Assembly (NCBI RefSeq): GCF_029428875.1
Contig: NZ_JAJSOO010000001.1
Coordinates: 3,348,001-3,412,000 of the forward strand
Origin: Streptomyces sp. JH34
Lineage (GTDB): Bacteria; Actinomycetota; Actinomycetes; Streptomycetales; Streptomycetaceae
Reading direction: 5' to 3'
Length of the DNA stretch: 64,000 nt
Below the pieces are notes generated by a model. It ran no database searches. It was not told the origin of the DNA and saw only the letters and a program-made list of their open reading frames with translations. Of this stretch, positions 42,402 to 51,293 are shown piece by piece. Each line of letters opens with the position of its first letter. The first letter of the stretch is position 1. A program made the position numbers and the translations under genes.

Positions 42402-45386
42402 TCAGACGCGGGGGTCACTCGCAGGGGCCGCGATCGGCACTCCGTGCTCCTGGAGCGTCTGCCGCAGCATCCGCACGACCGGATCGATGCCCGGTCCCGC
42501 TTCGGGAGACAGCGCGCGAAGGACGGACAGGTCCTCGACGGCCTCGCCGATCAGGCTCCGCCCGGGCCCAAGAGCGATCAGCGCCTCGCACCCGGCGGCC
42601 GCGGCATCGTGGTCGAACAGGGCGCAGTGGAGGACTAGGAGGCCCTGACGGGCGTCCACGGCCGCGTCCCTGTCTCCCGTAGCGGCAGAGGTGAAGATGC
42701 GCCGGGCGTCCGTGAAGCGCGCCTCGGCTCCCCGGGGATCGCCCGCCGCACGCAGCACCACGCCGTACAGCATCTGGTTCCAGCCGTCCCGCGGATCGAT
42801 CTCGACGGTCCGGGCGCAGTCGGCGACGGCGTCCGCGTGCCTGCCCAGGCGCAGATACGTCCGGGCACGGGCGCCCAGGATCCAGTCGGAGGACGGGTCG
42901 ATCTCGATGGCCAGGGTGAAGTCGGCCAGCGCCTCCTCGTAACGACCGAGCTTCTCGTACAGCTCCCCACGGTTGCCCGCGGCCCAGCCGTACCCGGGTC
43001 GCAGGTCGAGGGCCCGCGTGAAGTCGGCCAGGGCCTCGTCGTGGCGGCCCAGCGCGAGGTTCACCTGCGCGCGGCCTTGGAAGGCCCAGGCGTAGTCGGG
43101 CCGGATCTCGACGGCCCGGGAGTAGTCGGCGAGGGCCTCCTCCGAGCGGCCCAACTCCCTCTTGACGCGCGCCCGGCCCCCGACGGCCCATGCGTACTGC
43201 GGGTCCATCCGCACCGCACGGTCGTAGTCGGCCAGCGCCTCCTCGTACCGCCCCATCCGCTCGAAGAGCTGGGCACGGCTCCCGACGGCCCACTCGTACA
43301 GCGGGTCGATGTCCACGGCACGGTCGTAGTCGGCCAGCGCCTCCTCGTGCCGCTCCAGGGCCTCATGCACCCGCGCGCGGCTGCCGTACGCCCAGGCGTA
43401 TCCCCGGTCGATCTCGATGGCCCGGGCGAAGTCCGCGAAGGCCTCGTCGTGGCGCCCGAGGTTCCGGTGGGCATCACCACGGCTGCCGTACGCCAGGACG
43501 TACCGCGGGTCGATCTCCACCGCGCGGGTGCAGGAGGCGACCGCCTCCTCGTGACGGCCCAGCACCCGGTAGGTCTCACCCAGCCCCGCATGGGGACGGG
43601 CCGCGTCCGGCGCGAGGGCGACTGCCTCCTCGCAGTCCGTCAGCGCGCTCTCGGGATCACCCAGGTGCCTGTACTCCTCGGCCCGGACGGTGTAGGCCAA
43701 GGCCCTTCCGGGGGCGTCGAGTTCGGGAGCGTGCAGCAGCAGGGTCAGCACGACGGCGCCCGGCTGCTCCTGTTCCGCGGCGGCCTCCAGCCGGTCACCC
43801 CACGACACGAGGGCAGCGGCGTCGGTGTCGACTCCCGCGCCGCCGAGGATCTGGGCCCAGCGGCGCAACGTGGCGACGTCGAGGCCGATGGCGTGAACGC
43901 TCTGGCAGAGAGCTTCGGGAAGGGCCGTACGAGGATTCGCGCACAGCCGGTGATACGTCTCGTTCAGCCGGTGCTCCCGCCAGGCGGCCTCCTTCCAGAG
44001 GTCCTCGAGGTCGGTACCGAGGTCCGCCTCCACCGCGAGCCGCCGCTGCTGGAACACGTCGGCCAGCCGGGTGTGCGCCTGCTGCCAGCGGGCGGGTGAC
44101 CGGGTCCGCTGCAGACGCAGCATCGCGGCGCGCACGACGTCGTGGTACCGGCAGCGGCCGCCCTGAGGAGAGACGAAGGCCAGTCCGCGCAGCCACGCGT
44201 AGCTCTCGGCCGCGGACTCCGGGACGATCGCGCGGTAGATGTCCTCGTCGGTCTGCAGGGGCAGCGCACAGGCCAGGGCGGCCTCGCGCCGCTCCTGGTC
44301 GGGCTCCCACTTCAGGAATCTCTCGACCGCGGTCTCGGAGGGATCGCCCATGGCCGCGCCCGCTCCCGGCTCGCTCCGGGCCAGCATGTCGACGAGCAGC
44401 GGGAGCCGCCCCGACAGGCGCAGCACCAGTTCGACGCTGGGTTCGTCGGTGACCCCGTGGGTGGAGAGGAGCGTTCGCGCCTCCTCCTCGGAGAAGACCT
44501 CCAGGGACACCTCGGTGACCTGGCTCAGCCGGTCACCCCACACCCGGGCGTCCAGGCGCAGTTGACCCGCCAGCACGATCTGCACGTTGACGGGCAGGCT
44601 GCCGTACTCGTCCCCGAACGCGATGGCCCGCAGCCAGGAGTCGAGGACCGGCCCGGTCCTCTCGTACACGTCGAAGAACAGCACCACCCGCTCGCACCGT
44701 TCGGCGACATCCGCGAGGTCGTCGAGGAAGACGGGGACGAGGCCCACGAGCGGGTTCATCACCAGTTGGACGTCGTCGTGGCTGCGCAGGCGTGTGTTGA
44801 GAATCGCCCGCACCCGGTCCGCGCCCAGCGCCACCTGCTGCGGGTCGACGGCCCCGGTGATCAACGCGGCCCCGGGCACCAGCGCTCCCAGGCCGGCCAG
44901 GCCCACCTGGGCCGCCACGGTGCTGGACGTCGACGGTACGGCTGCCGCCACTCCGGGCTCACCGGGTCCGGGCTGCGGGGCGGAGGCCGCGCTCTCGGCC
45001 TGGTGCCTGCGCTGACGGTAGGTGGTCAGCTGCTTGTCGAACCTCTTCAGGGGATGCCCCTGGCGGCCGAGCCGGGCGCTGACGGCCTCCATCGCCTCGA
45101 GCACGTCATGCACTTCGTCGTCCACGTACGCCGTGACGACCGAGGCCTGCTCGCGGGCGGTGGACTCCCATTGCCGGACCAGTGTCGACTTGCCCACCCC
45201 ACCGTTGCCCCGCACATGGAAGAGGAACGGGAAGTCGGCCTCTTCCGGATCCCTGGCGAAGGTCTCCCGGAAGACGGCCAGCTCACCGCGACGCCCCACG
45301 AACCCCGTGCGCTCGCGCCGCCGGTTGACTTCCTGCCGTGACGGCCGCCGACCGGCCACCCGCACCACCCCCGCGTCCCCGCACAT
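42402..45386 (-). CDS. Large NTPase (STAND-like) with tetratricopeptide repeats
   Basis: 994 residues. The P-loop is GNGGVGKST (residues 60-68) after a typical FVGRRGEL lead-in; a Walker-B-like strand is VVLFFDVYERTG, followed by a sensor-like LAGQLRLDARVWG. A winged-helix-like part with LACALPLQTDEDIYRAIVPE follows. The last 430 residues are about nine tandem TPR units of 34 residues with the pattern GR-x-EEAL-x-DY/F-x-RA-x-EIDP. Such proteins are ligand-triggered switches, and several bacterial STAND proteins are phage sensors; here no effector domain is recognised. Confidence 0.82.
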   Translation of the reverse strand: MCGDAGVVRVAGRRPSRQEVNRRRERTGFVGRRGELAVFRETFARDPEEADFPFLFHVRGNGGVGKSTLVRQWESTAREQASVVTAYVDDEVHDVLEAMEAVSARLGRQGHPLKRFDKQLTTYRQRRHQAESAASAPQPGPGEPGVAAAVPSTSSTVAAQVGLAGLGALVPGAALITGAVDPQQVALGADRVRAILNTRLRSHDDVQLVMNPLVGLVPVFLDDLADVAERCERVVLFFDVYERTGPVLDSWLRAIAFGDEYGSLPVNVQIVLAGQLRLDARVWGDRLSQVTEVSLEVFSEEEARTLLSTHGVTDEPSVELVLRLSGRLPLLVDMLARSEPGAGAAMGDPSETAVERFLKWEPDQERREAALACALPLQTDEDIYRAIVPESAAESYAWLRGLAFVSPQGGRCRYHDVVRAAMLRLQRTRSPARWQQAHTRLADVFQQRRLAVEADLGTDLEDLWKEAAWREHRLNETYHRLCANPRTALPEALCQSVHAIGLDVATLRRWAQILGGAGVDTDAAALVSWGDRLEAAAEQEQPGAVVLTLLLHAPELDAPGRALAYTVRAEEYRHLGDPESALTDCEEAVALAPDAARPHAGLGETYRVLGRHEEAVASCTRAVEIDPRYVLAYGSRGDAHRNLGRHDEAFADFARAIEIDRGYAWAYGSRARVHEALERHEEALADYDRAVDIDPLYEWAVGSRAQLFERMGRYEEALADYDRAVRMDPQYAWAVGGRARVKRELGRSEEALADYSRAVEIRPDYAWAFQGRAQVNLALGRHDEALADFTRALDLRPGYGWAAGNRGELYEKLGRYEEALADFTLAIEIDPSSDWILGARARTYLRLGRHADAVADCARTVEIDPRDGWNQMLYGVVLRAAGDPRGAEARFTDARRIFTSAATGDRDAAVDARQGLLVLHCALFDHDAAAAGCEALIALGPGRSLIGEAVEDLSVLRALSPEAGPGIDPVVRMLRQTLQEHGVPIAAPASDPRV

Positions 45387-45441
45387 GATGCCCCGTCACC
45401 GAAGTGACGAGGACGGAAGGAAAGAAATCAGCCAATCATCG

Positions 45442-45489
45442 GAACATGAGTGAGGGGGTGCCCCGTGGGACACCCCCTCACTCATGTTC
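45442..45489 (-). terminator. Hairpin terminator of the PAP2 gene
   Basis: A perfect 19-bp inverted repeat (GAACATGAGTGAGGGGGTG with its complement) around ten bases, 14 bp after the PAP2 stop and ahead of the NTPase-TPR gene. Confidence 0.88.
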
Positions 45490-45503
45490 GGTGAACGCTC
45501 CGC

Positions 45504-46235
45504 CTAGGCGGCGAGGTCCTTCTCGTCGGGCGCGCCGCCGCGGCCGGCACCCCGGCTCGGCTCGGGAATCCCGCGCGACTCGCCGCGCCCGTCAGCGGCC
45601 ACGACGTCACCCTCCGAGCGGACGAGCCGGCCGACCACCCCGGCGCGGGCGACAGCGCCCACCAGAGGGGTCAGCAGCATCATCGCGAGCGGGGCGAGCA
45701 GCAGCGCCACGGCGGTGCCGAGGGCGAAGCCGCCGATCACGTCGGTCGGATAGTGAACGCCCATGTAGATGCGGCAGAAGCCCTCGAGGAGAGCAAGCGC
45801 GATCGCCATCAGGCCGAACTTCCGGTTGGCCACGAAGAGCCCCACCGCGATCGCCATCGCCATCGTCGCGTGGTCGCTCACGAAGGAGAAGTCCGTCTTG
45901 CCCTGCACCAGGACTTCGAGGCCCTTGTGGTCGAGGAACGGGCGCGGCCGCTCCACGAAGCCGCGGATCGGGATGTTGATCAGCAACGCGATCCCGGCGG
46001 CGAGAGGCGCCCACACCAGCCCGGCGACCGCCGTCACCGAGTCCTCGGTCGTCCCGCGTCGGCGCACGCTCCACCAGCACCACAGGACCACCAGGACCAT
46101 GGCGAACATGATCCCGAATTCACCGACGAACTCCATGACCCGGTCGAACCAGGTCGGAGCGGCCTTCGCCAGCCCATTGATGTCGTAGAGCAGGCTGACA
46201 TCGGGGTTCGACCCATCGAGTGCGAGTCCAGCCAT
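45504..46235 (-). CDS. PAP2-family membrane phosphatase
   Basis: 243 residues with about six membrane helices. The three catalytic motifs are present: RGFVERPRPF, SFVSDHATMA (with SDHAT where many have PSGHA) and IYMGVHYPTDVIGG. Relatives dephosphorylate undecaprenyl diphosphate (BcrC-like) or phosphatidate. The C-terminal 45 residues are a hydrophilic Gly/Arg/Glu tail. The ATG at 46235 lies after AAGGGG with an eleven-base spacer. Confidence 0.88.
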   Translation of the reverse strand: MAGLALDGSNPDVSLLYDINGLAKAAPTWFDRVMEFVGEFGIMFAMVLVVLWCWWSVRRRGTTEDSVTAVAGLVWAPLAAGIALLINIPIRGFVERPRPFLDHKGLEVLVQGKTDFSFVSDHATMAMAIAVGLFVANRKFGLMAIALALLEGFCRIYMGVHYPTDVIGGFALGTAVALLLAPLAMMLLTPLVGAVARAGVVGRLVRSEGDVVAADGRGESRGIPEPSRGAGRGGAPDEKDLAA

Positions 46236-46536
46236 CTGCCACGGCCCCTTGCCTTGTCTGCTGCTGCGACGCACATGGGCGTGCGCCGCCTTGGTCTGAC
46301 CCCCGTGGTCGGTGCGGATTCAGTGCCGCGTCACGCCATGATGCCGTCACGCCCGACTGGTCCGGGCAGTCACGCATGGTCATGTGCGCATGCTGTCCCA
46401 GTCCAGGGAACGACCTGCCGGCTGCCTGCGTTCCGGTCTCCACCGAATGATCACCATGACGTTATCGAAGAGTGACTCATCGTCGCAGCTCAGGGCCCGG
46501 GCTTCACGGAGAGTTCCGGCCATGGCCGACTGGTCG
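46236..46536. other. 301-bp region without a gene
   Basis: Between the PAP2 start and the stop of the wall-hydrolase gene, both on the minus strand. It should hold the PAP2 promoter. I see no convincing reading frame or hairpin; the short frames present have the wrong codon bias. Confidence 0.6.
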
Positions 46537-47559
46537 TCAGCTCTCCGGCAGCGCGGTCGGGAGCGCCGCGGCGCCGTCCTTCGTGACTCTTGTCGCACCG
46601 AAGTAGTCCGGAGTGTCGATCTTGTCGAACCGGATCACCGCACCCGTGTACGGAGCGTTGATCATGTACCCGCCGCCGACGTAGAGCCCCACGTGCCGAA
46701 TGGCCCGCGAATTGTTGAGATCGTCCGAGAAGAACACCAGGTCGCCCGGGAGGAGCTCCTCCCGGGAAGGGTGCGGCCCCGCGTTGTACTGGTCGTTGGC
46801 GACCCGGGGCAGCTCGATGTCGACCGTCCGGTACGCGGCCTGCGTCAGCCCGGAACAGTCGAACCTGCCTCCCTGGTCGGCCGTTCCGTTCCCGCCCCAG
46901 AGATAGGGGGTACCGAGCTTCTTCTGTGCGAAGTAGATCGCCCCGGCGGCCTGCTGCGAGGGCTGCACCCTGCCGACCGGCCTGGCGAAGCTCTTCTCCA
47001 GGGAACGGATGATCTTGACGTAGTTCTGGGTCTCGCTGATGCCGGGCACTCCACCCGACTGGATCACCCGGTAGGCGCCCGCGTTGTACGCGGCGAGCAT
47101 GTTGTCGGTCGGATCGCCCGGCACCTTCTTGACGTACCCGGCGAGTTCGCAGTCGTAGGACGCGGCAGACGGGATCGCGTCGGCCGGGTCCCAGACGTCA
47201 CGGTCGCCGTCCTTGTCCCCGTCGATACCGTGCGAGGCCCACGTACCGGGGATGAACTGCGCGATGCCCTGCGCGGCGGCATGGCTCTGGGCGCGCGGAT
47301 TCCAACCGCTCTCCTGGTACAACTGGGCCGCCAGCAAAGCTGGGTTGATCGCAGGACAGAGGGTGCCCCACTTCTCCACGAGCGGCTGGTACCGCGCGGG
47401 CACCGCCCCCTTGGCCAGCCCGACGGCCCCGCTCGCCCCGGCCATCCCGGCAGCGGCGGAGTACGTCCCGACGACGAGCAGGGCGATGAAGCACAGGCCC
47501 AGCCCGATCCCACCGCCGACGAACACCCAGTATTTCCGCACCCCCCAACCATCCCCCAT
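46537..47559 (-). CDS. Cell-wall hydrolase: lytic transglycosylase plus NlpC/P60 peptidase
   Basis: 340 residues. An N-terminal signal anchor (WVFVGGGIGLGLCFIALLVV) is followed by an SLT-type domain (LLAAQLYQESGWNPRAQSHA, with the catalytic Glu, then GIAQFIPGTWASHG and MLAAYNAGAYRV). A C-terminal NlpC/P60 domain follows, with catalytic Cys in RFDCSGLTQAAYR and His in IRHVGLYVGGGYM. Having both activities lets it cut glycan strands and stem peptides. The start is uncertain; ATG 47559 and GTGs at 47574 and 47541 are in frame with no clear ribosome site. Confidence 0.9.
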   Translation of the reverse strand: MGDGWGVRKYWVFVGGGIGLGLCFIALLVVGTYSAAAGMAGASGAVGLAKGAVPARYQPLVEKWGTLCPAINPALLAAQLYQESGWNPRAQSHAAAQGIAQFIPGTWASHGIDGDKDGDRDVWDPADAIPSAASYDCELAGYVKKVPGDPTDNMLAAYNAGAYRVIQSGGVPGISETQNYVKIIRSLEKSFARPVGRVQPSQQAAGAIYFAQKKLGTPYLWGGNGTADQGGRFDCSGLTQAAYRTVDIELPRVANDQYNAGPHPSREELLPGDLVFFSDDLNNSRAIRHVGLYVGGGYMINAPYTGAVIRFDKIDTPDYFGATRVTKDGAAALPTALPES

Positions 47560-47641
47560 TCGGGCGCTCTTCACCGCACGATTCGCTGGTGTGTACGGGT
47601 GGATGGGCGCATGAGGGGGCGTCAGGGGCGGCTGGGAGGGG

Positions 47642-48199
47642 TCAGGGGGCGCCGTCGGACCAGAAGGGGGAGCGGATGTTGGGGCGGGGGATGTTCTCCA
47701 TGCCCTCGTAGGTGGGTGCGGTGGCCTGAGTGGTGGACTCGGCTACCTCGGACTCCTCTACGCAGGGGGTGTCGACCTCGAAGAACACCTGCCCCTCACC
47801 TCCGACAATCAGACTCACGCCGAACCCGTCCTCCGTCTGGGCGAAGATGGCAGGAACGTCCGGGTCGTTGTTGATGGATTTCATCCGGTACCCGCTGCTG
47901 CGCCAGGCTCGATCAACCACACCCAAGAAGTTGCCCCTGCGCTCCGGGGAAACGATGGTCATGACAGCGCGCCTTCTGGTTACGTCGCAGCTACCGATGC
48001 TAGTGGTGTCGTGAGTCCACCTGACCTCTGGATCGATACGCCCCAGAACATCATCCAGGATTTCATCTGCCCGTTCGGCAGCTTGCTGCATATCCATGCC
48101 GCCCCCTTCACTGCCACCAATGGAATCAACGTCACTTGCACACCCGGCTAGCGAGATAGAAATCGCCAAGGTGGCCATAATTCTGAGAATCTTGTGCAC
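47642..48199 (-). CDS. Lipoprotein at the end of the DUF1023 operon
   Basis: 185 residues. The signal peptide (HKILRIMATLAISISLAGC) ends in the lipobox LAGC. The mature part has GQVFFEVDTPCVEESEVAES and ends GMENIPRPNIRSPFWSDGAP. The GTG shares one base with the stop of the hydrolase gene, so they are translated together. GC is clearly lower than usual (31 of 60 bases in 48121-48180 by my count). No family recognised. It could be an immunity-type or accessory partner of the hydrolase. Confidence 0.78.
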   Translation of the reverse strand: MHKILRIMATLAISISLAGCASDVDSIGGSEGGGMDMQQAAERADEILDDVLGRIDPEVRWTHDTTSIGSCDVTRRRAVMTIVSPERRGNFLGVVDRAWRSSGYRMKSINNDPDVPAIFAQTEDGFGVSLIVGGEGQVFFEVDTPCVEESEVAESTTQATAPTYEGMENIPRPNIRSPFWSDGAP

Positions 48200-49989
48200 T
48201 ACCGATACTCCTGCGATCTAATCTTCTCTGGCCGCCCTGCCGCGATGAGTGAAATATTATGGGCAGATGCCGCATCTCTCTTCGGGTCGAAGTACTGAGA
48301 ATGAGCGTCGATGGACAACCCATCGGAACTGACTACACCCGGGCCGTCATCCACACGGAACCGCCTGGCACCAAATGCTTCACTCGCCGGATCTTTACCG
48401 AACCAAAGGTCGTCATCACCCTGGTCCGCCACATCTCCAACGACGTAGACGAAAGGACCCGACAGAGCCGCCATGGCTCCAGCAGCCACTTGCTGCTTCG
48501 CTGGTAGCTTTGTCACCACATCGTTTTCTGCCGCTCCAACGAATACGTGTTCCTTACCCACCCCGAGCTGCTCCGCACGATCCACACCCACTCCGGGACT
48601 CCCCACCAGAACGATGTCATCAACTCCAGGGATGCCACCTTGCTGAGCGGCCGCACCCACGGTACGTGACCCGTAAGAATGCCCAATGGCTGTCAGGTGA
48701 GGATCTTCATGCTCGTTCGTCGCGGCCAGTCCATCAGTAAACTCACTGAAGCGTCTACCGCCCTCAACAGCTCTACTTTCACCTGCCACGTCTAGGCTAT
48801 TGAACCCATCGACAAGCTGCGGCGCATCGTAGCCAAGCCAGGCGATTGCAGCACTGGATGCGTCGAGATAGCGTGATCCTTTCGCCGTGTCCAACGCACG
48901 CTTCAGGTCATTCTTCGCGAAGTCTTCATCCAGCGACGTGTTCAGCCCCGGCACATACGCAGCCACATTCTTCGACGTATCCGGATTTCCGTAGGAGACG
49001 ATCGCCCGGCCGTTCCCCTCGTCGCTGACCCCCAAGAGGAACATCGGCGGCTCCCCGGGCTTGGCCGCAGCCCCCAACTGCCGGTCGATCTCCCGCAGTC
49101 CCGCGAGCTGCGTCATCGACTTCTCGTCGTCCCGGCCCTCCAGCTTGCCGATCAGCAGTTGCAGGTTGTCCCGGTTGGCCGCGTCGCGGACCAGGGCGGG
49201 GATTCCGTCCAGGTTCCCGATCTGGTCCGGGTACACCGCGAGGTATTCCTCCCGCTGCTCCTGCGTCAGTCCTGCCCACCAGTCGCGCCGAGCTGCGGGA
49301 GACGCGTCGCGCGGGATGGCGTCCTTGAGATACGCCCCCGCCGCGTCCCGCACCTCCGCGGCGTCGCCTGCCGCGTCCTTCCATGTGGAGGCCGGGACCT
49401 TCAGCCCCTCCTCCGCCTTCAGCCGGCGCAGGATCCCCGCGTACCGCCAGTCGATCTCGGCCGCCGCACGTACCGCTCCGCAGACCCGGTCAGCGATGTC
49501 CTGCGCCTTGGCCGAGTGGGGGTTCGGCGCGACCAGGCCCGAAGGCGGGACCAGGCCCGGGGACGCGCTCGACGACGCGGTACCGCCCCGCAGCGGCGCC
49601 CCGTCGACCAGCCCTTCGCCTCCCGACGGGTACGTCACCGACCCGTCCGCGTGCACCGTGAACTTCCGTGCGGCGGCGTCGTCCAGCGCATCCGTCAGCG
49701 CCCGCTGCTGGGTCCTCATCTCATGGGCCAGGGAGTTCAGCGTCGTACGGAGGAGCCCGCACTCCGTGTACACGTACTGGAAGTTCCGCCCCAGCTGCCG
49801 CAGTCGTGCGACCGCCGCCTGTGCGGCTTCGCCCTCCTGGGTCTCGCGGAGTCCGGTGAGCAGTTGCTGCTCGATGCGGTCCCGCGCAGCGTCGGCCCGG
49901 TTGCTCGACCTGCCCCACCCGTCGGCCGCGCCCTCCAACTCGGCGCACTTCAGATCCCGTACCTGCGCCCAGGTCAGGTTCGGCGTCAC
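48199..49989 (-). CDS. DUF1023 alpha/beta hydrolase with helical N-terminal half
   Basis: 596 residues. The N half is mostly helical (LTWAQVRDLKCAELEGAADG, then RLRQLGRNFQYVYTECGLLR), like WXG100/LXG-type secretion partners. The C half is a DUF1023 hydrolase: YVPGLNTSLDED, the nucleophile elbow TAIGHSYGSRTVG, GVDDIVLVGSPGVGVDRAEQ and a His region near DAHSQYFDP. The GTG at 49989 has GGGGAG and overlaps the previous stop as GTGA. Base composition falls sharply from about 49,000 to the 3' end, inside the hydrolase domain. The substrate is unknown. Confidence 0.85.
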   Translation of the reverse strand: MTPNLTWAQVRDLKCAELEGAADGWGRSSNRADAARDRIEQQLLTGLRETQEGEAAQAAVARLRQLGRNFQYVYTECGLLRTTLNSLAHEMRTQQRALTDALDDAAARKFTVHADGSVTYPSGGEGLVDGAPLRGGTASSSASPGLVPPSGLVAPNPHSAKAQDIADRVCGAVRAAAEIDWRYAGILRRLKAEEGLKVPASTWKDAAGDAAEVRDAAGAYLKDAIPRDASPAARRDWWAGLTQEQREEYLAVYPDQIGNLDGIPALVRDAANRDNLQLLIGKLEGRDDEKSMTQLAGLREIDRQLGAAAKPGEPPMFLLGVSDEGNGRAIVSYGNPDTSKNVAAYVPGLNTSLDEDFAKNDLKRALDTAKGSRYLDASSAAIAWLGYDAPQLVDGFNSLDVAGESRAVEGGRRFSEFTDGLAATNEHEDPHLTAIGHSYGSRTVGAAAQQGGIPGVDDIVLVGSPGVGVDRAEQLGVGKEHVFVGAAENDVVTKLPAKQQVAAGAMAALSGPFVYVVGDVADQGDDDLWFGKDPASEAFGARRFRVDDGPGVVSSDGLSIDAHSQYFDPKRDAASAHNISLIAAGRPEKIRSQEYR

Positions 49990-50366
49990 CGCTTCTCCCC
50001 CTCGCACAGCCGTACCGAGTCGAAGGACGACCCGACGGCCGTGTTCGTGCCGCCCTGGATGCGTGCGACGTCCCGCAGCTTGGCCGCCAGGCTGCCGCAC
50101 TCCCCCTGCGCCGCCTGGATCCTCCGCTCCCAGGAGTCCCGCACGGCCGCCAGCTCCGCGAGGGCGGTCAGACGCCCCGCACCCGCCATGAGCCCCTGGT
50201 GAGCCAGGTCCAACTCATGCCGTACCGGTCCCAGATGGGTCACCAGCTCATCCGCACCGCCGGCGGCCCGCAGCCACGGTCCGTCGCTGTGTCTCAGCGT
50301 CTGCCCGCAGTCGCCCCCGCCCGACGGCGGTCCCACCCGGTCACTCAGTCCGTGCACCACAGTCAT
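49986..50366 (-). CDS. Small helical protein, first gene of the DUF1023 operon
   Basis: 126 residues, mainly helical: HELDLAHQGLMAGAGRLTAL then AAVRDSWERRIQAAQGECGS. The DSWE segment between two helices is reminiscent of the W-x-G turn in WXG100-type proteins, though not exact. It may be the partner by which the larger protein is exported or folded. Coupled by GTGA to the next gene. Confidence 0.72.
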   Translation of the reverse strand: MTVVHGLSDRVGPPSGGGDCGQTLRHSDGPWLRAAGGADELVTHLGPVRHELDLAHQGLMAGAGRLTALAELAAVRDSWERRIQAAQGECGSLAAKLRDVARIQGGTNTAVGSSFDSVRLCEGEKR

Positions 50367-50571
50367 GCCCGCTCACCCCGTTCCTTGATCACGGAGCGGC
50401 ACTGTCCCAAACGCCGCGCACCCGACACGCCGGGCGTGCCGGCGGCGCGGGCCGGACCCCGGGCCCCATAAGGAACGGCCCGCGCCGACATCACCCGAAC
50501 GCGCGACCCGGAACCAGCCGATGACGGGCACCGTCCACCCCGACATCCACCGGACCAGCTGGAAGGGCCTC

Positions 50572-51204
50572 ATGACCACGGCAAGGACCTCGACCCGTTT
50601 CCTCTACATCGCCCGGCACGGGGAGGCATCCCCCGACGAGACCGAACTGACGGGACGGGGCCGACGCCAGGCGGCCCTCCTCGGAGAGCGTCTCCGGGGC
50701 ATACCGCTCTCAGCCGTCCACCACGGCCCGCTCCCCCGTGCCGCACAGACCGCCCGCCTGGTCCACGAGCAGCTGCGGCAGGACGTCCCCCTGCGGGTCG
50801 CGGAGGAGGCCGGGGACTACGTCCCGTACGTCCCGAGCCGGAAGGAGCTTCCCAAGGAGTCGGCCGACGGGTTCCTCGGCTTCCTGGAGCAGTTCCCGGA
50901 GGACGAACGCACCCAGGGTCCGAAGCTGGCTGATGCCGCGCTGGCGCGGTTCACCGGCGTGACGGCCGACGGCGAGCCCCGCCACGAACTGGTCGTCACC
51001 CACGCCTTCCTGGCCGCCTGGTTCGTACGCGATGCCCTCGACGCCCCCGCGTGGCGCTGGCTGGGGCTCAACCACGCCAATGCCGCGCTGACCGTCATCC
51101 GGTACACCCCCGGCAGGCCCCCGGCCCTGCTCGTGGTCAACGACATGAGCCACCTCCCCGCCGAGCTCCGCTGGACCGGTTTCCCACCCGAACTCCACGT
51201 CTGA
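50572..51204 (+). CDS. Histidine phosphatase (phosphoglycerate-mutase-like)
   Basis: 210 residues. The catalytic motif is FLYIARHGEASPDE, the second Arg/His cluster PLPRAAQTARLV, and the distal His occurs in LVVTHAFLAAWFV. The full RHG-fold triad is therefore present; it removes phosphate from an unidentified small molecule. The ATG at 50572 has GGAAGGG five bases ahead and is preferred to an upstream ATG at 50521. Confidence 0.88.
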   Translation: MTTARTSTRFLYIARHGEASPDETELTGRGRRQAALLGERLRGIPLSAVHHGPLPRAAQTARLVHEQLRQDVPLRVAEEAGDYVPYVPSRKELPKESADGFLGFLEQFPEDERTQGPKLADAALARFTGVTADGEPRHELVVTHAFLAAWFVRDALDAPAWRWLGLNHANAALTVIRYTPGRPPALLVVNDMSHLPAELRWTGFPPELHV

Positions 51205-51293
51205 GGCGGCCGAGGCGGACGGTTCCCCCGGAAGGATGGTTTAGGGGGCAGCGTCCACGCGGCCCGGCGTCACGCGAGCCGCTCTTCGTGATC

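Noticed and set aside
42780..43690. Regular repeats of about 102 bp as a DNA repeat array
   Set aside because: They are the tetratricopeptide units of the NTPase-TPR protein, diverged at DNA level.
46220..46450. 76-codon Cys-rich frame in the gap before the PAP2 gene
   Set aside because: No ribosome site, poor third-position bias and no recognisable pattern.
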